From positions 517,501 to 581,500 of the forward strand of contig NZ_CP011924.1 in NCBI RefSeq assembly GCF_000238315.3: a stretch of 64,000 bases of DNA. Direction: 5' to 3'. The notes under the pieces were generated by a model. That model was not told where the DNA came from. It saw only the letters and a list, made by a program, of their open reading frames with translations, and made no database searches. Positions 45,672 through 54,787 of this stretch are shown here, in pieces. The DNA comes from Pseudoalteromonas piscicida (GTDB lineage Bacteria; Pseudomonadota; Gammaproteobacteria; Enterobacterales; Alteromonadaceae). Position 1 is the stretch's first letter, and every line of letters begins with the position of its first letter. The position numbers were made by a program, and so were the translations under genes.

Positions 45672-47198
45672 ATGAGTACAATCCGTCAGCAAGACTTTAT
45701 TGATAGCATTGAAGATGCGCTTCAATATATCTCATTTTACCACCCACTTGATTTTGTCCAAGCACTAGAAAAAGCCTACGAAAAAGAAGAAAGTAAGGCC
45801 GCGAAAGATGCAATTGCACAGATCTTAATTAACTCACGCATGTCAGCAGAAGGTAAGCGCCCGCTGTGTCAAGACACTGGGATAGTAACCTGCTTTGTTA
45901 AAGTCGGTATGGACGTTAAGTGGGATAAAACTGACTTGACGGTACAACAAATGGTAGATGAGGGAACTCGTCGTGCCTATATGAACCCAGATAACCCGCT
46001 ACGTGCATCAATCGTTGCCGATCCGGCTGGTAGCCGTAAAAACACCAAAGACAATACGCCTTCGGTAGTACACATTGATTTAGTACCTGGTGCTGAAGTT
46101 GAAGTGATGATTGCAGCGAAGGGGGGCGGCTCTGAAAACAAAACTAAAATGGTGATGCTAAATCCATCAGATGATGTTGCAGAATGGGTAGAAAAAACAT
46201 TACCGACAATGGGCGCTGGTTGGTGTCCTCCGGGTATGCTAGGTATAGGTATCGGTGGTACAGCAGAAAAAGCGGCTGTATTGGCAAAAGAATCTTTAAT
46301 GGATCCGGTTGATATCCATGAGCTAATGGAACGTGGCGCCGAAACTGCAGAAGAAAAGCTGCGTCTAGAAATTTTTGAACGTGCAAATAAGCTAGGCATT
46401 GGCGCACAAGGCCTTGGTGGTTTAACAACCGTTGTTGACGTTAAAATCAAAACAGCACCAACACACGCAGCGTCTAAGCCAGTGGTAATGATCCCTAACT
46501 GTGCGGCTACACGCCACGTACATTTCACACTAGATGGTTCAGGTCCTGCAGATCTAAAAGCACCAAAGCTCGAAGATTGGCCAGAAGTGACTTGGGAAGT
46601 GGGTGAAGATACGCGTCGCGTCAATTTAGATACTTTGACCAAAGCAGATATCCAAGAATGGAAAATGGGTGAAACGGTGTTGCTTTCAGGCAAGATCTTA
46701 ACTGGTCGAGATGCAGCGCATAAACGTCTGCAAGAAATGATGAATTCTGGTCAAGGCTTGCCAGAAGGTGTCGATTTCACTAATAAGTTCATCTATTACG
46801 TGGGTCCAGTGGATGCTGTTGGCGATGAAGTCGTGGGTCCTGCAGGCCCTACCACATCTACACGTATGGATAAGTTTACTGATCTAATGTTAGAGAAAAC
46901 GGGTCTTATCAGCATGATCGGTAAAGCCGAGCGCGGTCCAGCAACTGTCGAGTCAATCAAACAAAATAAAGCCGTGTATCTTATGGCTGTAGGCGGCGCA
47001 GCGTACTTGGTGGCTAAGGCAATTAAGAAATCACGTGTTGTAGCGTTTGAAGACTTAGGTATGGAAGCTATTTACGAGTTTGAAGTAGAGGACATGCCGG
47101 TGACGGTTGCTGTTGATAGCAATGGTGAGAATGCGCATACCCAAGGCCCAGCAATTTGGAAAGCACGAATTGAAGAGTTAGATAGCAAACTTAGTTAA
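45672..47198 (+). CDS. Fumarate hydratase, class I iron-sulfur type
   Basis: A 508-residue TCA-cycle enzyme interconverting fumarate and malate with an oxygen-sensitive [4Fe-4S] cluster. The N-terminal domain includes RPLCQDTGIVTCFVKVG and GGGSENKTKM. The C-terminal domain includes GPTTSTRMDKFT and the AERGPATVESIK segment. Size and motifs fit the FumA/FumB family. The start follows GAGGAACCGTC, and an intrinsic terminator follows about 90 bases after the stop. Confidence 0.96.
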   Translation: MSTIRQQDFIDSIEDALQYISFYHPLDFVQALEKAYEKEESKAAKDAIAQILINSRMSAEGKRPLCQDTGIVTCFVKVGMDVKWDKTDLTVQQMVDEGTRRAYMNPDNPLRASIVADPAGSRKNTKDNTPSVVHIDLVPGAEVEVMIAAKGGGSENKTKMVMLNPSDDVAEWVEKTLPTMGAGWCPPGMLGIGIGGTAEKAAVLAKESLMDPVDIHELMERGAETAEEKLRLEIFERANKLGIGAQGLGGLTTVVDVKIKTAPTHAASKPVVMIPNCAATRHVHFTLDGSGPADLKAPKLEDWPEVTWEVGEDTRRVNLDTLTKADIQEWKMGETVLLSGKILTGRDAAHKRLQEMMNSGQGLPEGVDFTNKFIYYVGPVDAVGDEVVGPAGPTTSTRMDKFTDLMLEKTGLISMIGKAERGPATVESIKQNKAVYLMAVGGAAYLVAKAIKKSRVVAFEDLGMEAIYEFEVEDMPVTVAVDSNGENAHTQGPAIWKARIEELDSKLS

Positions 47199-47629
47199 TC
47201 AGCTATACATTGATGGAGAGTACAAAATAGGTACTTTCCACTTCAAACATTCGGTTTCAGTGTTAAGTTGGGAGCCGAAGTACTACTTAGGAGGCTATAC
47301 GCCTCCTTTTTTGTATGGATATGTTTACAATGACTGTTTACCTTCCGTTTACATAAACAGTAACTTCAGAAAAGTTCAATAACTTGAATTAAAATTCCTC
47401 TATTTGATTTTTTAATGGTTTGTTTTTTTCTAATATGGTTTTTTATTAAATTAAATATTCGTATTTACTTTGAATTGGGTTTATATCATCTCAATTTGTG
47501 GAATGGTGCTAGAGTTAGTGATAGAGTCTTGCCAATTTCAGCGCTATTTGCCCTTAGTGTGGTATTGAACGCAAAGTCACACTTAAGAGCTTACCCGTAT
47601 GGGATAGATAATTTTTGGAGAAGAAGAAA
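47199..47629. other. Intergenic region fumarase / dehydrogenase
   Basis: 431 bases with the fumarase terminator and then AT-rich promoter sequence of the dehydrogenase. It contains three direct copies of GTTTAC (47323, 47336, 47347) and an inverted repeat ACTGTTTA / TAAACAGT (47333-47340, 47354-47361), a possible regulator-binding cluster. An open frame overlapping the dehydrogenase 5' end has no support. Confidence 0.5.
47289..47312 (+). terminator. Intrinsic terminator after fumarase
   Basis: A 7-bp stem AGGAGGC / GCCTCCT with a 5-base loop and TTTTTT tail. Confidence 0.88.
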
Positions 47630-48670
47630 GTGGCTGTATTTAACCAAGTTGAATTTGATAACCATGAGCAAGTCGTATTTTGTTCAGACGAAGCATCAGG
47701 CCTAAAAGCGATTATCGCGGTACATAACACTAAACTAGGTCCAGCGGTAGGCGGTTGTCGCCTATGGAATTATGCCTCTGATGAAGATGCAGTATATGAT
47801 GTACTGCGTCTGTCTAAAGGGATGACATATAAGAATGCGGTTGCACGTTTACCATTTGGTGGTGGCAAATCTGTCATTATTGGCGATGCTAAGACTATCA
47901 AGTCAGAAGCGCTATTCAGAGCATTTGGTAAACACCTAGACCGCCTAGGTGGCAGTTACTACTCAGCTGAAGATGTAAACATCACAACCGGTGATGTAAT
48001 GGTAATGCATAAAGAAACTAACTACGTAATGGGCCTCGAAGGTAAAAGCGGTAACCCTTCTCCATTTACTGCGTTAGGCACGTTCCTTGGAATTAAAGCA
48101 GCTTACCAACACAAGTATGGTCACCAAGACTTGGCTGGTATCAAAGTTGCCGTACAGGGCTTGGGTGCAGTTGCTTACACTTTATGTAAGCACCTCCATG
48201 AAGCGGGTGCAGAGCTATTTGTTACTGACATCAACGAAGAGTCAGTGCAACGAGTGGTCAATGATTTCAATGCTACTGCTGTTGGTATTGACGAAATCTA
48301 TGATTTAGATGTTGATGTGTATGCGCCGTGTGCACTAGGTGCTACGGTAAATGACGACACTATTCCACGTATTAAAGCCACGATTATTGCAGGGTGTGCA
48401 AACAACCAGCTTGCAGAGTCGCGTCATGGTGAGATCATTCGTGAAAAAGGCATTTTATATGCACCAGACTATGTGATTAATGCTGGTGGAATCATCAATG
48501 TTTACTATGAAACAAAACCTGAAGGTTATGATGAGGCAGCAGCAACTAAACACGTTGAAGGTATCTACGACACGCTAACCGAAATCTTTAAGCGTTCTGA
48601 AGATGAGAAAGTTTCAACACATATAATTGCTGATAAATTAGCTCAAGAGATTATTGAAAACGGTCTATAA
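47630..48670 (+). CDS. Leucine (branched-chain amino acid) dehydrogenase
   Basis: A 346-residue NAD-dependent enzyme of the Glu/Leu/Phe/Val dehydrogenase family that deaminates branched-chain amino acids oxidatively. Motifs include GPAVGGCRLW, the catalytic Lys region GMTYKNAVARLPFGGGKSVI, and the Rossmann segment VAVQGLGAVAYTL. I place the start at GTG 47630 after GGAG at 47617-47620, giving MAVFNQVEF; a TTG at 47615 is less likely. Exact substrate (Leu versus Val) cannot be told by eye. Confidence 0.9.
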   Translation: MAVFNQVEFDNHEQVVFCSDEASGLKAIIAVHNTKLGPAVGGCRLWNYASDEDAVYDVLRLSKGMTYKNAVARLPFGGGKSVIIGDAKTIKSEALFRAFGKHLDRLGGSYYSAEDVNITTGDVMVMHKETNYVMGLEGKSGNPSPFTALGTFLGIKAAYQHKYGHQDLAGIKVAVQGLGAVAYTLCKHLHEAGAELFVTDINEESVQRVVNDFNATAVGIDEIYDLDVDVYAPCALGATVNDDTIPRIKATIIAGCANNQLAESRHGEIIREKGILYAPDYVINAGGIINVYYETKPEGYDEAAATKHVEGIYDTLTEIFKRSEDEKVSTHIIADKLAQEIIENGL

Positions 48671-48695
48671 TAACATCGCCGTTTAATTACCAGAG

Positions 48696-48717
48696 AGGGG
48701 CATGCGCCCCTTTTTTT
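48696..48717 (+). terminator. Intrinsic terminator after the dehydrogenase
   Basis: Stem GGGGC / GCCCC with loop ATGC (flanked by A/T pairing) followed by seven T. The T-run ends two bases before the next start codon. Confidence 0.88.
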
Positions 48718-48719
48718 GT

Positions 48720-49364
48720 ATGAAAAAGAAAATACCTCTTGATACTTGGCCTCGCCAAGAACACTTTTCGTTCTTCAATGATTTTGCCCAACCTTACTTC
48801 ACCGTTACCGTCAGCTTACAAATGGAAAGAGTTTACGAAATGAGTAAACGTAATGCCGTTCCGTTTTCTCTTAGTTGCCTATACGCACTACAACTGGCAT
48901 TACAAAGCTATACCCCTATTCGTTACCGTATAGAGGCAGGAGAGGTGGTTGAATATGATGCTGTAGAAATTAGCAGTGTTTTTCTGCGAGGGGATGAAAC
49001 CTTTAGATTTGTAAGGCTCGCACCTGAAAGTGATTTCAACCGCTTTATTAGCGCCAATATTCATAGCAAAACTGAGCAACTAAATGGACCGCTAGTCAAT
49101 GAGCAATTTTTAATGGAAAGTCAGGTGCCAAATTGTGTTCATGTATCTATACTTCCATGGTTATCTTTTTCCAGTTTTGGTCATGCGAGACACAGTCGAG
49201 ATGACTTCGGCATCCCAAAATTTGTGTTCGGAAAATACAATAAAGCAGATGGTACGATGCCATTTTGTATTGAAGTCCACCATGCCTTAATGGATGGTCT
49301 ACACGTCGCTGAATTCGTTCAAATTCTGCAGGAAAAAATAGATCAAGCGATTTGGGACAGATAA
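48720..49364 (+). CDS. Chloramphenicol acetyltransferase-fold acyltransferase
   Basis: A 214-residue CatA-family protein. The active-site motif is present as EVHHALMDGLH (about residues 186-196), and the SFSSFGHARHSRDDFGIPKFVFGKY block matches the trimer-interface strand region (about residues 150-174). Stand-alone chromosomal members often acetylate unknown substrates, so drug resistance should not be assumed. The likely ATG 48720 lies immediately after the preceding terminator T-run and lacks a recognisable ribosome-binding site. Confidence 0.82.
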   Translation: MKKKIPLDTWPRQEHFSFFNDFAQPYFTVTVSLQMERVYEMSKRNAVPFSLSCLYALQLALQSYTPIRYRIEAGEVVEYDAVEISSVFLRGDETFRFVRLAPESDFNRFISANIHSKTEQLNGPLVNEQFLMESQVPNCVHVSILPWLSFSSFGHARHSRDDFGIPKFVFGKYNKADGTMPFCIEVHHALMDGLHVAEFVQILQEKIDQAIWDR

Positions 49365-49641
49365 ACAAATTTTGCGTTAGTTCGCAGAAGATGAAATAAT
49401 TTGCGTTCTGTGCAATGAGAAATCTAGCTTATGCTGCTGTTTTAATAGGTTATTCATAATTTCTATTTGGAATATCTATTCAATTTATTGGAATAAATCT
49501 GATGTAAAATATTGTAAACAGCGTATGCAAAAGGTTGGTTTTACAAAGGATGTGTATCTTTTGCTGTGTTTTTGATGTTAATTTTTTGTTTTGTATATAA
49601 TTATTACTTATTTATTGACAAAAAATGTTTTCACAGTGAAG

Positions 49642-49670
49642 TTGACACATCGTGTTGCATTTAGCATTAT
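49642..49670 (+). promoter_or_regulatory. Candidate sigma-70 promoter of the TonB operon
   Basis: TTGACA (49642-49647, full consensus) and CATTAT (49665-49670) are 17 bases apart. Another TTGACA occurs at 49615-49620. The leader would be about 90 bases long. Confidence 0.5.
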
Positions 49671-49705
49671 TGGACAGTTGATATCTGTCAAATGATATCA
49701 GGGTT

Positions 49706-49725
49706 GCTCTCACGTTGGTGAGAGC
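49706..49725 (+). other. Leader hairpin before the TonB operon
   Basis: A perfect 8-bp stem GCTCTCAC / GTGAGAGC with loop GTTG, about 40 bases ahead of the first start codon. No T-run follows, so it is a leader structure or operator rather than a terminator. Confidence 0.45.
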
Positions 49726-49767
49726 GCGAAAATTATAAAAGTAACATTACTTAATTGGTTGGGAACT

Positions 49768-50538
49768 ATGTCTGTTAAAATCAGAAAGAGCCTTGTAGCT
49801 ACGGCGCTTTTAGGCGCGACAGCTTTTGCAAGCAGCAATGTGATTGCAGATCCTTTGAATGACATACAAAAAGTAGGTCAACAAACTCAAACGGCTGCTA
49901 AAAAGTCTCAAGAAAAGATTGATAACCTTTACGGTCAGTCTCAAGAAATGATCGCGGAATACCGTGGTCTGGTTGAAGAAGCAGAACTGCTTAAAGTGTA
50001 TAACGATCACGTTGCACGTCTTGTAGCAGATCAAAATGCAGGTATTGAGTCTCTTGAGCGTCAAATTGGTACTATTGACAAGACAAAACAGGACGTTGTG
50101 CCTTTGATGTATCGCATGATCGATACGCTTGAGCAATTCATCAAAGCGGACGTTCCGTTTAATCAAGAAACACGTCTAGAGCGCGTTGAGAAACTTCGCA
50201 GCATCATGACTAACTCGTCTGTAACGACTTCTGAGAAGTTCCGTCAAGTTCTTGAAGCTTACACTATTGAAACTGACTACAGCACAACAATGGTTGCGAG
50301 CCAAGGTTCTCTTGAGCAAAATGGCAAAAACATCAATGTTGACTTCGCACGTCTTGGCCGTATTGCATATGTAGCCCAGTCGTTCGACCAAAAACACGCT
50401 TGGGTTTGGAACAATGACTCAAAGCAGTGGGATCAACTTGGCGAAGAATATCTGAAGCCAGTTAAGAGCATGATCCGTATTGCACGTAAGCAAGCGGCTC
50501 CTGAACTTGTAAACCTACCTATCTTTGGCGCGGAGTAA
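49768..50538 (+). CDS. DUF3450 periplasmic coiled-coil protein of a TonB system
   Basis: A 256-residue exported protein (signal peptide ending SSNVIADP) with long helices (residues about 30-130, QTQTAAKKSQEKIDNL) and a DUF3450 C-terminal part. Members occur at the head of TonB2-type operons with a TtpC-like ExbB; the exact role is unknown. ATG 49768 gives the proper signal peptide; an in-frame TTG nine bases upstream is less likely. Confidence 0.85.
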   Translation: MSVKIRKSLVATALLGATAFASSNVIADPLNDIQKVGQQTQTAAKKSQEKIDNLYGQSQEMIAEYRGLVEEAELLKVYNDHVARLVADQNAGIESLERQIGTIDKTKQDVVPLMYRMIDTLEQFIKADVPFNQETRLERVEKLRSIMTNSSVTTSEKFRQVLEAYTIETDYSTTMVASQGSLEQNGKNINVDFARLGRIAYVAQSFDQKHAWVWNNDSKQWDQLGEEYLKPVKSMIRIARKQAAPELVNLPIFGAE

Positions 50539-50541
50539 TTA

Positions 50542-51906
50542 ATGATGAAGAAACTATTTAAAGGTTTTGCTGTTGCTGCAGCGTTAACAGTTTCTGCTGG
50601 TGCCGCGCTAAATGCACACGCAAACACTGAAGCCTTAGACAAAATCCTAGAGCAGGTTAAACAAAACCGTATCTCTGAAGGTAAAATCAACAAGCAGCGT
50701 GAGCAAGAGTTTTTAAACGACCGTGCTGACAAACAAGCATTGTTGAACAAAGCGAAGCGTGAACTAGCTGCTGAGAAAGCACGCGGTGAGCGTTTAAATG
50801 AACAATTCAAACAGAACGAAGTGACGCTTGCTGAGAAAGAAGTTGAGCTAGAAAATGCCAAAGGTACACTTGGTGAAATGTTTGGTGTTGTACGTCGTTC
50901 AGCTGCTGACGCTATCGGTTCAATCGAAGCTTCACTAGTAAGTGCTGAAAAACCTGGACGTGCAGAAGTTCTTCGTTCACTAGCTGAAGCGAAAGAGCTG
51001 CCAACTACTCGTGAACTTGAAGATCTTTGGATTGCATTCCAAACTGAAATGACTGAGTCTGCGAAAGTAACTAAGTTTGAAGCTGAAGTTGCTGAGCTAA
51101 ATGGTGATGTAAACGTCAAAGAAGTAACACGTGTTGGTAACTTCAACCTTGTAACTAAAGATGGCTACGTTATTTACGATGCTGAGAACAAGCAAATTGT
51201 TCCTCTTGGTAAGCAACCAAGTGGTGAACTAGGTGGTGTTGAGCGTCTAATCGGTGCACCTGCTAATCAGTTCGTTATGTTTGCAGTTGACCCGACTCGT
51301 GGTTCATTACTACAACTTAATACTCAACGTGCAACGATGGAAGAGCGCTGGCACCAAGGTGATACGGTTGGTTACATCATTACAGCACTACTTATTTTAG
51401 GTGCGTTGATTGCAATCGTTCGTATGCTAGACCTATTCATTGTTAGCGGTAAAATCAAAGCGCAAATCAAAAACGCGAATAACCCTAACACAAACAACCC
51501 ACTTGGTCGTATCTTGAAAGTTTATCATGATAACAAAGATCAAGACGTTGAAAACCTAGAGCTTAAGCTTGATGAAGCTATCCTACGTGAAACTCCACGT
51601 ATCGAGATGGGTGTAAACATCATTAAGATCTTAGCGGCTATCGCGCCACTACTAGGTCTACTAGGTACGGTTGTTGGTATGATCATGACATTCGAATCAA
51701 TCACACTTTACGGTACTGGTGATCCGAAAATCATGGCAGGTAACATCTCTCTAGCGCTAGTAACTACAGCACTAGGTCTTATTGCAGCTCTACCTCTAAT
51801 TCTACTTCACGCTGTTGTACACGGTCGTAGCAAAGCGGTTCTACACATCCTAGATGAGCAAAGCGCAGGTATTGTTGCTACTCACGCGGAGAAGGAGAAA
51901 GCCTAA
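50542..51906 (+). CDS. TtpC-like large ExbB/TolQ-family protein
   Basis: A 454-residue protein: signal peptide (ALNAHANT), periplasmic coiled coil (residues about 25-110), a beta domain, one membrane helix near residue 275, and a C-terminal MotA/TolQ/ExbB domain with ILAAIAPLLGLLGTVVGMIMTFE and LVTTALGLIAALPLILLH. It corresponds to TtpC of the Vibrio TonB2 system, which is needed along with ExbB2 for energy transfer. Its stop overlaps the start of exbB. Confidence 0.9.
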   Translation: MMKKLFKGFAVAAALTVSAGAALNAHANTEALDKILEQVKQNRISEGKINKQREQEFLNDRADKQALLNKAKRELAAEKARGERLNEQFKQNEVTLAEKEVELENAKGTLGEMFGVVRRSAADAIGSIEASLVSAEKPGRAEVLRSLAEAKELPTTRELEDLWIAFQTEMTESAKVTKFEAEVAELNGDVNVKEVTRVGNFNLVTKDGYVIYDAENKQIVPLGKQPSGELGGVERLIGAPANQFVMFAVDPTRGSLLQLNTQRATMEERWHQGDTVGYIITALLILGALIAIVRMLDLFIVSGKIKAQIKNANNPNTNNPLGRILKVYHDNKDQDVENLELKLDEAILRETPRIEMGVNIIKILAAIAPLLGLLGTVVGMIMTFESITLYGTGDPKIMAGNISLALVTTALGLIAALPLILLHAVVHGRSKAVLHILDEQSAGIVATHAEKEKA

Positions 51907-52430
51907 TGTTAGTCCTGATGGAGATATGGGAATCTATCAGGGATTTTGTTGCTACAGGCGGCGATGTATTATACGTGGTCGCGATAGCACTCTTTCTAAT
52001 GTGGGTTTTAATGATTGAGCGCTATTGGTTCCTACTAGGCGAGTTTCCTAAGCTACACAAGGATATCGTTGCTAAGTGGGACGCCCGCCAAGATACTACG
52101 TCTTGGTACGCACACAGAATCCGCGATGCTTGGATTTCTGAAGCGTCTGAAAAATTAGATGAGCGCATGTTGATTATCAAAACATTGGTTGCGATGTGTC
52201 CATTAATCGGTCTTTTAGGTACAGTGACAGGTATGATCACAGTATTTGAAACGATGGCTACTCAAGGTACGGGTAACGCACGATTAATGGCTTCAGGCAT
52301 ATCAATGGCTACGGTACCAACAATGGCTGGAATGGTTGCGGCACTATCAGGTGTTTTCTTTAGCACGCGTCTAGAAGCACGTGCAAAAATGGCTAAAGAG
52401 AAGCTAGTTAATAGCTTGCCTCATCACTAG
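51906..52430 (+). CDS. exbB: Biopolymer transport protein ExbB (second copy, TonB2 type)
   Basis: A 174-residue membrane protein with three helices and the MotA/TolQ/ExbB core ALVAMCPLIGLLGTVTGMITVFE-like block (about residues 94-116) and MATVPTMAGMVAALSGVFF. With ExbD it uses the proton gradient to drive TonB. ATG 51906 overlaps the previous stop by one base. Confidence 0.93.
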   Translation: MLVLMEIWESIRDFVATGGDVLYVVAIALFLMWVLMIERYWFLLGEFPKLHKDIVAKWDARQDTTSWYAHRIRDAWISEASEKLDERMLIIKTLVAMCPLIGLLGTVTGMITVFETMATQGTGNARLMASGISMATVPTMAGMVAALSGVFFSTRLEARAKMAKEKLVNSLPHH

Positions 52431-52444
52431 AGAGAGATTGAACT

Positions 52445-52849
52445 ATGGCACGTAAACAACGTTTTCGTGAAGAGGAAGATGCAGCAGTAGATATGACGCC
52501 GATGCTAGACATCGTATTCATCATGCTTATCTTCTTCATCGTAACCACTTCTTTTGTTAAAGAAGCTGGTATTGAGGTTAACAAGCCAAAAGCGGCACAA
52601 GCACAAAAGACTAAGAATGCGAACATCTTTATCGCAATCCGTGAAAACGGTGAGATTTGGATGGACAAGCGTCAAGTTGATGTTGAGCGTGTAAGTGCAA
52701 ACCTTGAAAGTCTGATGGCAGAACAACCTACTGACGTGATTATTATTCAAGCCGATAAAGGCGCGAAGCACGGCGTAGTAGTTCAAGTTATGGACCAAAT
52801 TAAAGCGACTGGCGACAACTTGAAGATTTCAATAGCTGGAGATCAGTAA
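52445..52849 (+). CDS. exbD: Biopolymer transport protein ExbD
   Basis: A 134-residue single-pass protein. The N-terminal cytoplasmic part and membrane helix contain VDMTPMLDIVFIMLIFFIVTTSF, in which the conserved proton-path Asp lies in MLDIVF (about residue 22). A periplasmic domain follows. Its stop overlaps the tonB start (TAATG). Confidence 0.95.
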   Translation: MARKQRFREEEDAAVDMTPMLDIVFIMLIFFIVTTSFVKEAGIEVNKPKAAQAQKTKNANIFIAIRENGEIWMDKRQVDVERVSANLESLMAEQPTDVIIIQADKGAKHGVVVQVMDQIKATGDNLKISIAGDQ

Positions 52850-53466
52850 TGATTCGACTTCTGTTTTCACTTCTAGCAGGTGGGGCAGTAACTCTCGGCT
52901 TGTTCTTTTTCATGTCATATCTTATCTCCGGAGGAGCAGATAGGGCAGATGTACAAAAGGAACAAATCGTAGTCGAGATTATGTCGAATCCGCCTGAATC
53001 AAAGGTGCAGCAGCGGAAGCGTGTCCCGCCTCCGCCGCCGCCACCACCTAAGCAGCCGCCAAAACCGCAGCCGCCTCAGCCAGACACGGCTGATCCTTCT
53101 GCGGGTAACATCGGCTTTAACATGCCTAGCATTGACCTAGGTGGTACTGCAGGTGGTTTATCTGGACCTGGCGAGTTTGGCCGTGATGGTGATGCAACAC
53201 CTATCGTTCGAATTGAGCCAAAATATCCACCTCAAGCCGCTCGTGATGGCAAAGAAGGTTGGGTACGTTTATCTTTCACGATCAATGAGCTAGGTGGAGT
53301 CGAAGATGTTGAAATTATCGATGCTGAACCAAAGCGTATCTTTGACCGTGAAGCGAAGCGTGCACTTCGTAAGTGGAAATACCGTCCTAAAGTTGTTGAT
53401 GGTAAGCCACAGAAGCAACCTGGCATCACAGTCCAGCTTGATTTCACACTAAACCAAGGTAATTAA
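52849..53466 (+). CDS. tonB: Energy-transducing protein TonB
   Basis: A 205-residue TonB: N-terminal membrane anchor (about residues 5-27), proline-rich periplasmic spacer (PPPPPPPPKQPPKPQPPQP at about residues 61-79), and a C-terminal TonB domain containing RIEPKYPPQAARDGKEGWVRL with the YP motif. It contacts TonB boxes of outer-membrane receptors, possibly including the copper receptor in this window (inference). Confidence 0.95.
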   Translation: MIRLLFSLLAGGAVTLGLFFFMSYLISGGADRADVQKEQIVVEIMSNPPESKVQQRKRVPPPPPPPPKQPPKPQPPQPDTADPSAGNIGFNMPSIDLGGTAGGLSGPGEFGRDGDATPIVRIEPKYPPQAARDGKEGWVRLSFTINELGGVEDVEIIDAEPKRIFDREAKRALRKWKYRPKVVDGKPQKQPGITVQLDFTLNQGN

Positions 53467-53476
53467 GGAGGCAGGC

Positions 53477-54736
53477 ATGAAAAGTTTACCCAAATTTACA
53501 GCTCTTGCTCTTCTAATTGCATTGACTGGTGGCATTTACTCAGAGTCAGTTTCTGCTGCGCCTAACTATGAAGAAATAGAGAAGCGTAAAGCGGCAAAAA
53601 CTAAGATCATGGGTGAGCGAGTAGGTAAAAAGGTTGCCAAAGCGTTCGAATTATATAACGAAGAAAAAGTCGATGAAGCGATTGCAATGCTTCGCGAGCT
53701 TGACCCTTCAGATGATTTCGATAAAGCAACGGTTAACCGTTACCTAGGTCAGCTTTATGCTCAAAAGGAAAACTACGGCGAAGCGATTAAGTATACGCGT
53801 TTAGCTATTGCTCCTGATGCGCTTAACTTTAAAGATCAAGGCGATCTAATGAAGTTGCTTGGTGACCTTCTGCTAGGTACTGAAAAGTACTCAGAAGGTA
53901 TCAAAGCCTATGAAGCGTGGATGGACTTTACGGGTGAAAATGACCCTAAAGTACACGGTCGTATCGCGCAAGCTTATTATGAGTTAAAGCAATATACTAA
54001 TGTTATTGCTCCAGCTGATAAAGCTATCGCAGGTGTAGAAGAGCCAAATAAACAATATTATCTGATGAAAGTTGCAGCTTACTTTGAATTGAAGCAATTC
54101 AAAAAGGCTGTAGAGGTTGGTGAAGAGTTAGTACGTGTTTTCCCTGAAGACCCGAAAGCTTGGACACAACTAGGTGGCTTTTATTTGCAAACCGAAGATT
54201 ACAGTAAAGGTATGACTGTAATGAAGGTTGCGTTTAGCAAAGGTTACTTTGAAAAAGAGAATGACTATAAGATTCTTGGAAGCTTATACTCTCTAACTGA
54301 AGATCCTTGGCGTGCTGCTCAAACGTTCGAAAAGGCTATGAAAGATGGCAAAATTGAACGTACTAAGCAAAACGTGACTGCGCTTGCAAGTTATTACCAC
54401 CAAGCTAAACACATCAGTGATGCTGCTAAATACTATGAAGAAGCTGCTAAGTTTGACGATGACGCAGAACTTTATGGAAGAGCAGGTGGCCTTTTACTGC
54501 AAAATCTGCAGTACAGTGCAGCAGTAGTTAGACTAAATAAAGCGTTAGAGCTTGGTACCAAAAAGAAAGGCAGTACATATGCTGATCTTGCGGAAGCTTA
54601 CTACTATCAAGATAAGTTCAAACAAGCTTATGCAGCAATTTTGAAGGCGAAGGAAGATCCTAGCACTAGAAGATTTGCGATTAGCTGGTCGAGCTTTATC
54701 AAAGAAAAAGCACAACGCAGGGGTGTTAGCCTCTAA
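53477..54736 (+). CDS. TPR protein of the TonB2-type operon
   Basis: A 419-residue exported protein (signal peptide ending SVSAAPN) made of tetratricopeptide repeats across residues about 50-400. It is the usual last gene after tonB in TtpC-type TonB operons. A strong AAGGAGG lies 5-10 bases before ATG 53477, and an intrinsic terminator follows the stop directly. The role is probably scaffolding in the periplasm (inference). Confidence 0.88.
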   Translation: MKSLPKFTALALLIALTGGIYSESVSAAPNYEEIEKRKAAKTKIMGERVGKKVAKAFELYNEEKVDEAIAMLRELDPSDDFDKATVNRYLGQLYAQKENYGEAIKYTRLAIAPDALNFKDQGDLMKLLGDLLLGTEKYSEGIKAYEAWMDFTGENDPKVHGRIAQAYYELKQYTNVIAPADKAIAGVEEPNKQYYLMKVAAYFELKQFKKAVEVGEELVRVFPEDPKAWTQLGGFYLQTEDYSKGMTVMKVAFSKGYFEKENDYKILGSLYSLTEDPWRAAQTFEKAMKDGKIERTKQNVTALASYYHQAKHISDAAKYYEEAAKFDDDAELYGRAGGLLLQNLQYSAAVVRLNKALELGTKKKGSTYADLAEAYYYQDKFKQAYAAILKAKEDPSTRRFAISWSSFIKEKAQRRGVSL

Positions 54737-54738
54737 TT

Positions 54739-54763
54739 AAAAAGCCCCGAAAGGGGCTTTTTT
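54739..54763 (+). terminator. Intrinsic terminator of the TonB operon
   Basis: AAAAAGCCCC / GGGGCTTTTTT with a GAAA tetraloop, immediately after the TPR-protein gene. Confidence 0.92.
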
Positions 54764-54787
54764 GATTTCAAGTTTTAATGTGAAATT

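Larger units (their letters stand above)
49365..49767. other. Regulatory region ahead of the TonB operon
   Basis: 403 AT-rich bases without a gene. The downstream third contains two TTGACA elements and a stable hairpin in the probable leader; the upstream part shows nothing I can name. Confidence 0.6.

Noticed and set aside
45977..46693. 238-codon minus-strand open frame inside fumarase
   Set aside because: Opposite-strand shadow of a strongly conserved gene; no start signals.
47415..47705. 96-codon open frame overlapping the dehydrogenase start
   Set aside because: Overlaps the true gene in another frame, AT-rich composition, no support.
48720..49364. Acquired chloramphenicol-resistance gene
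   Set aside because: No mobile-element context and ordinary composition; a CAT fold alone does not show drug resistance.
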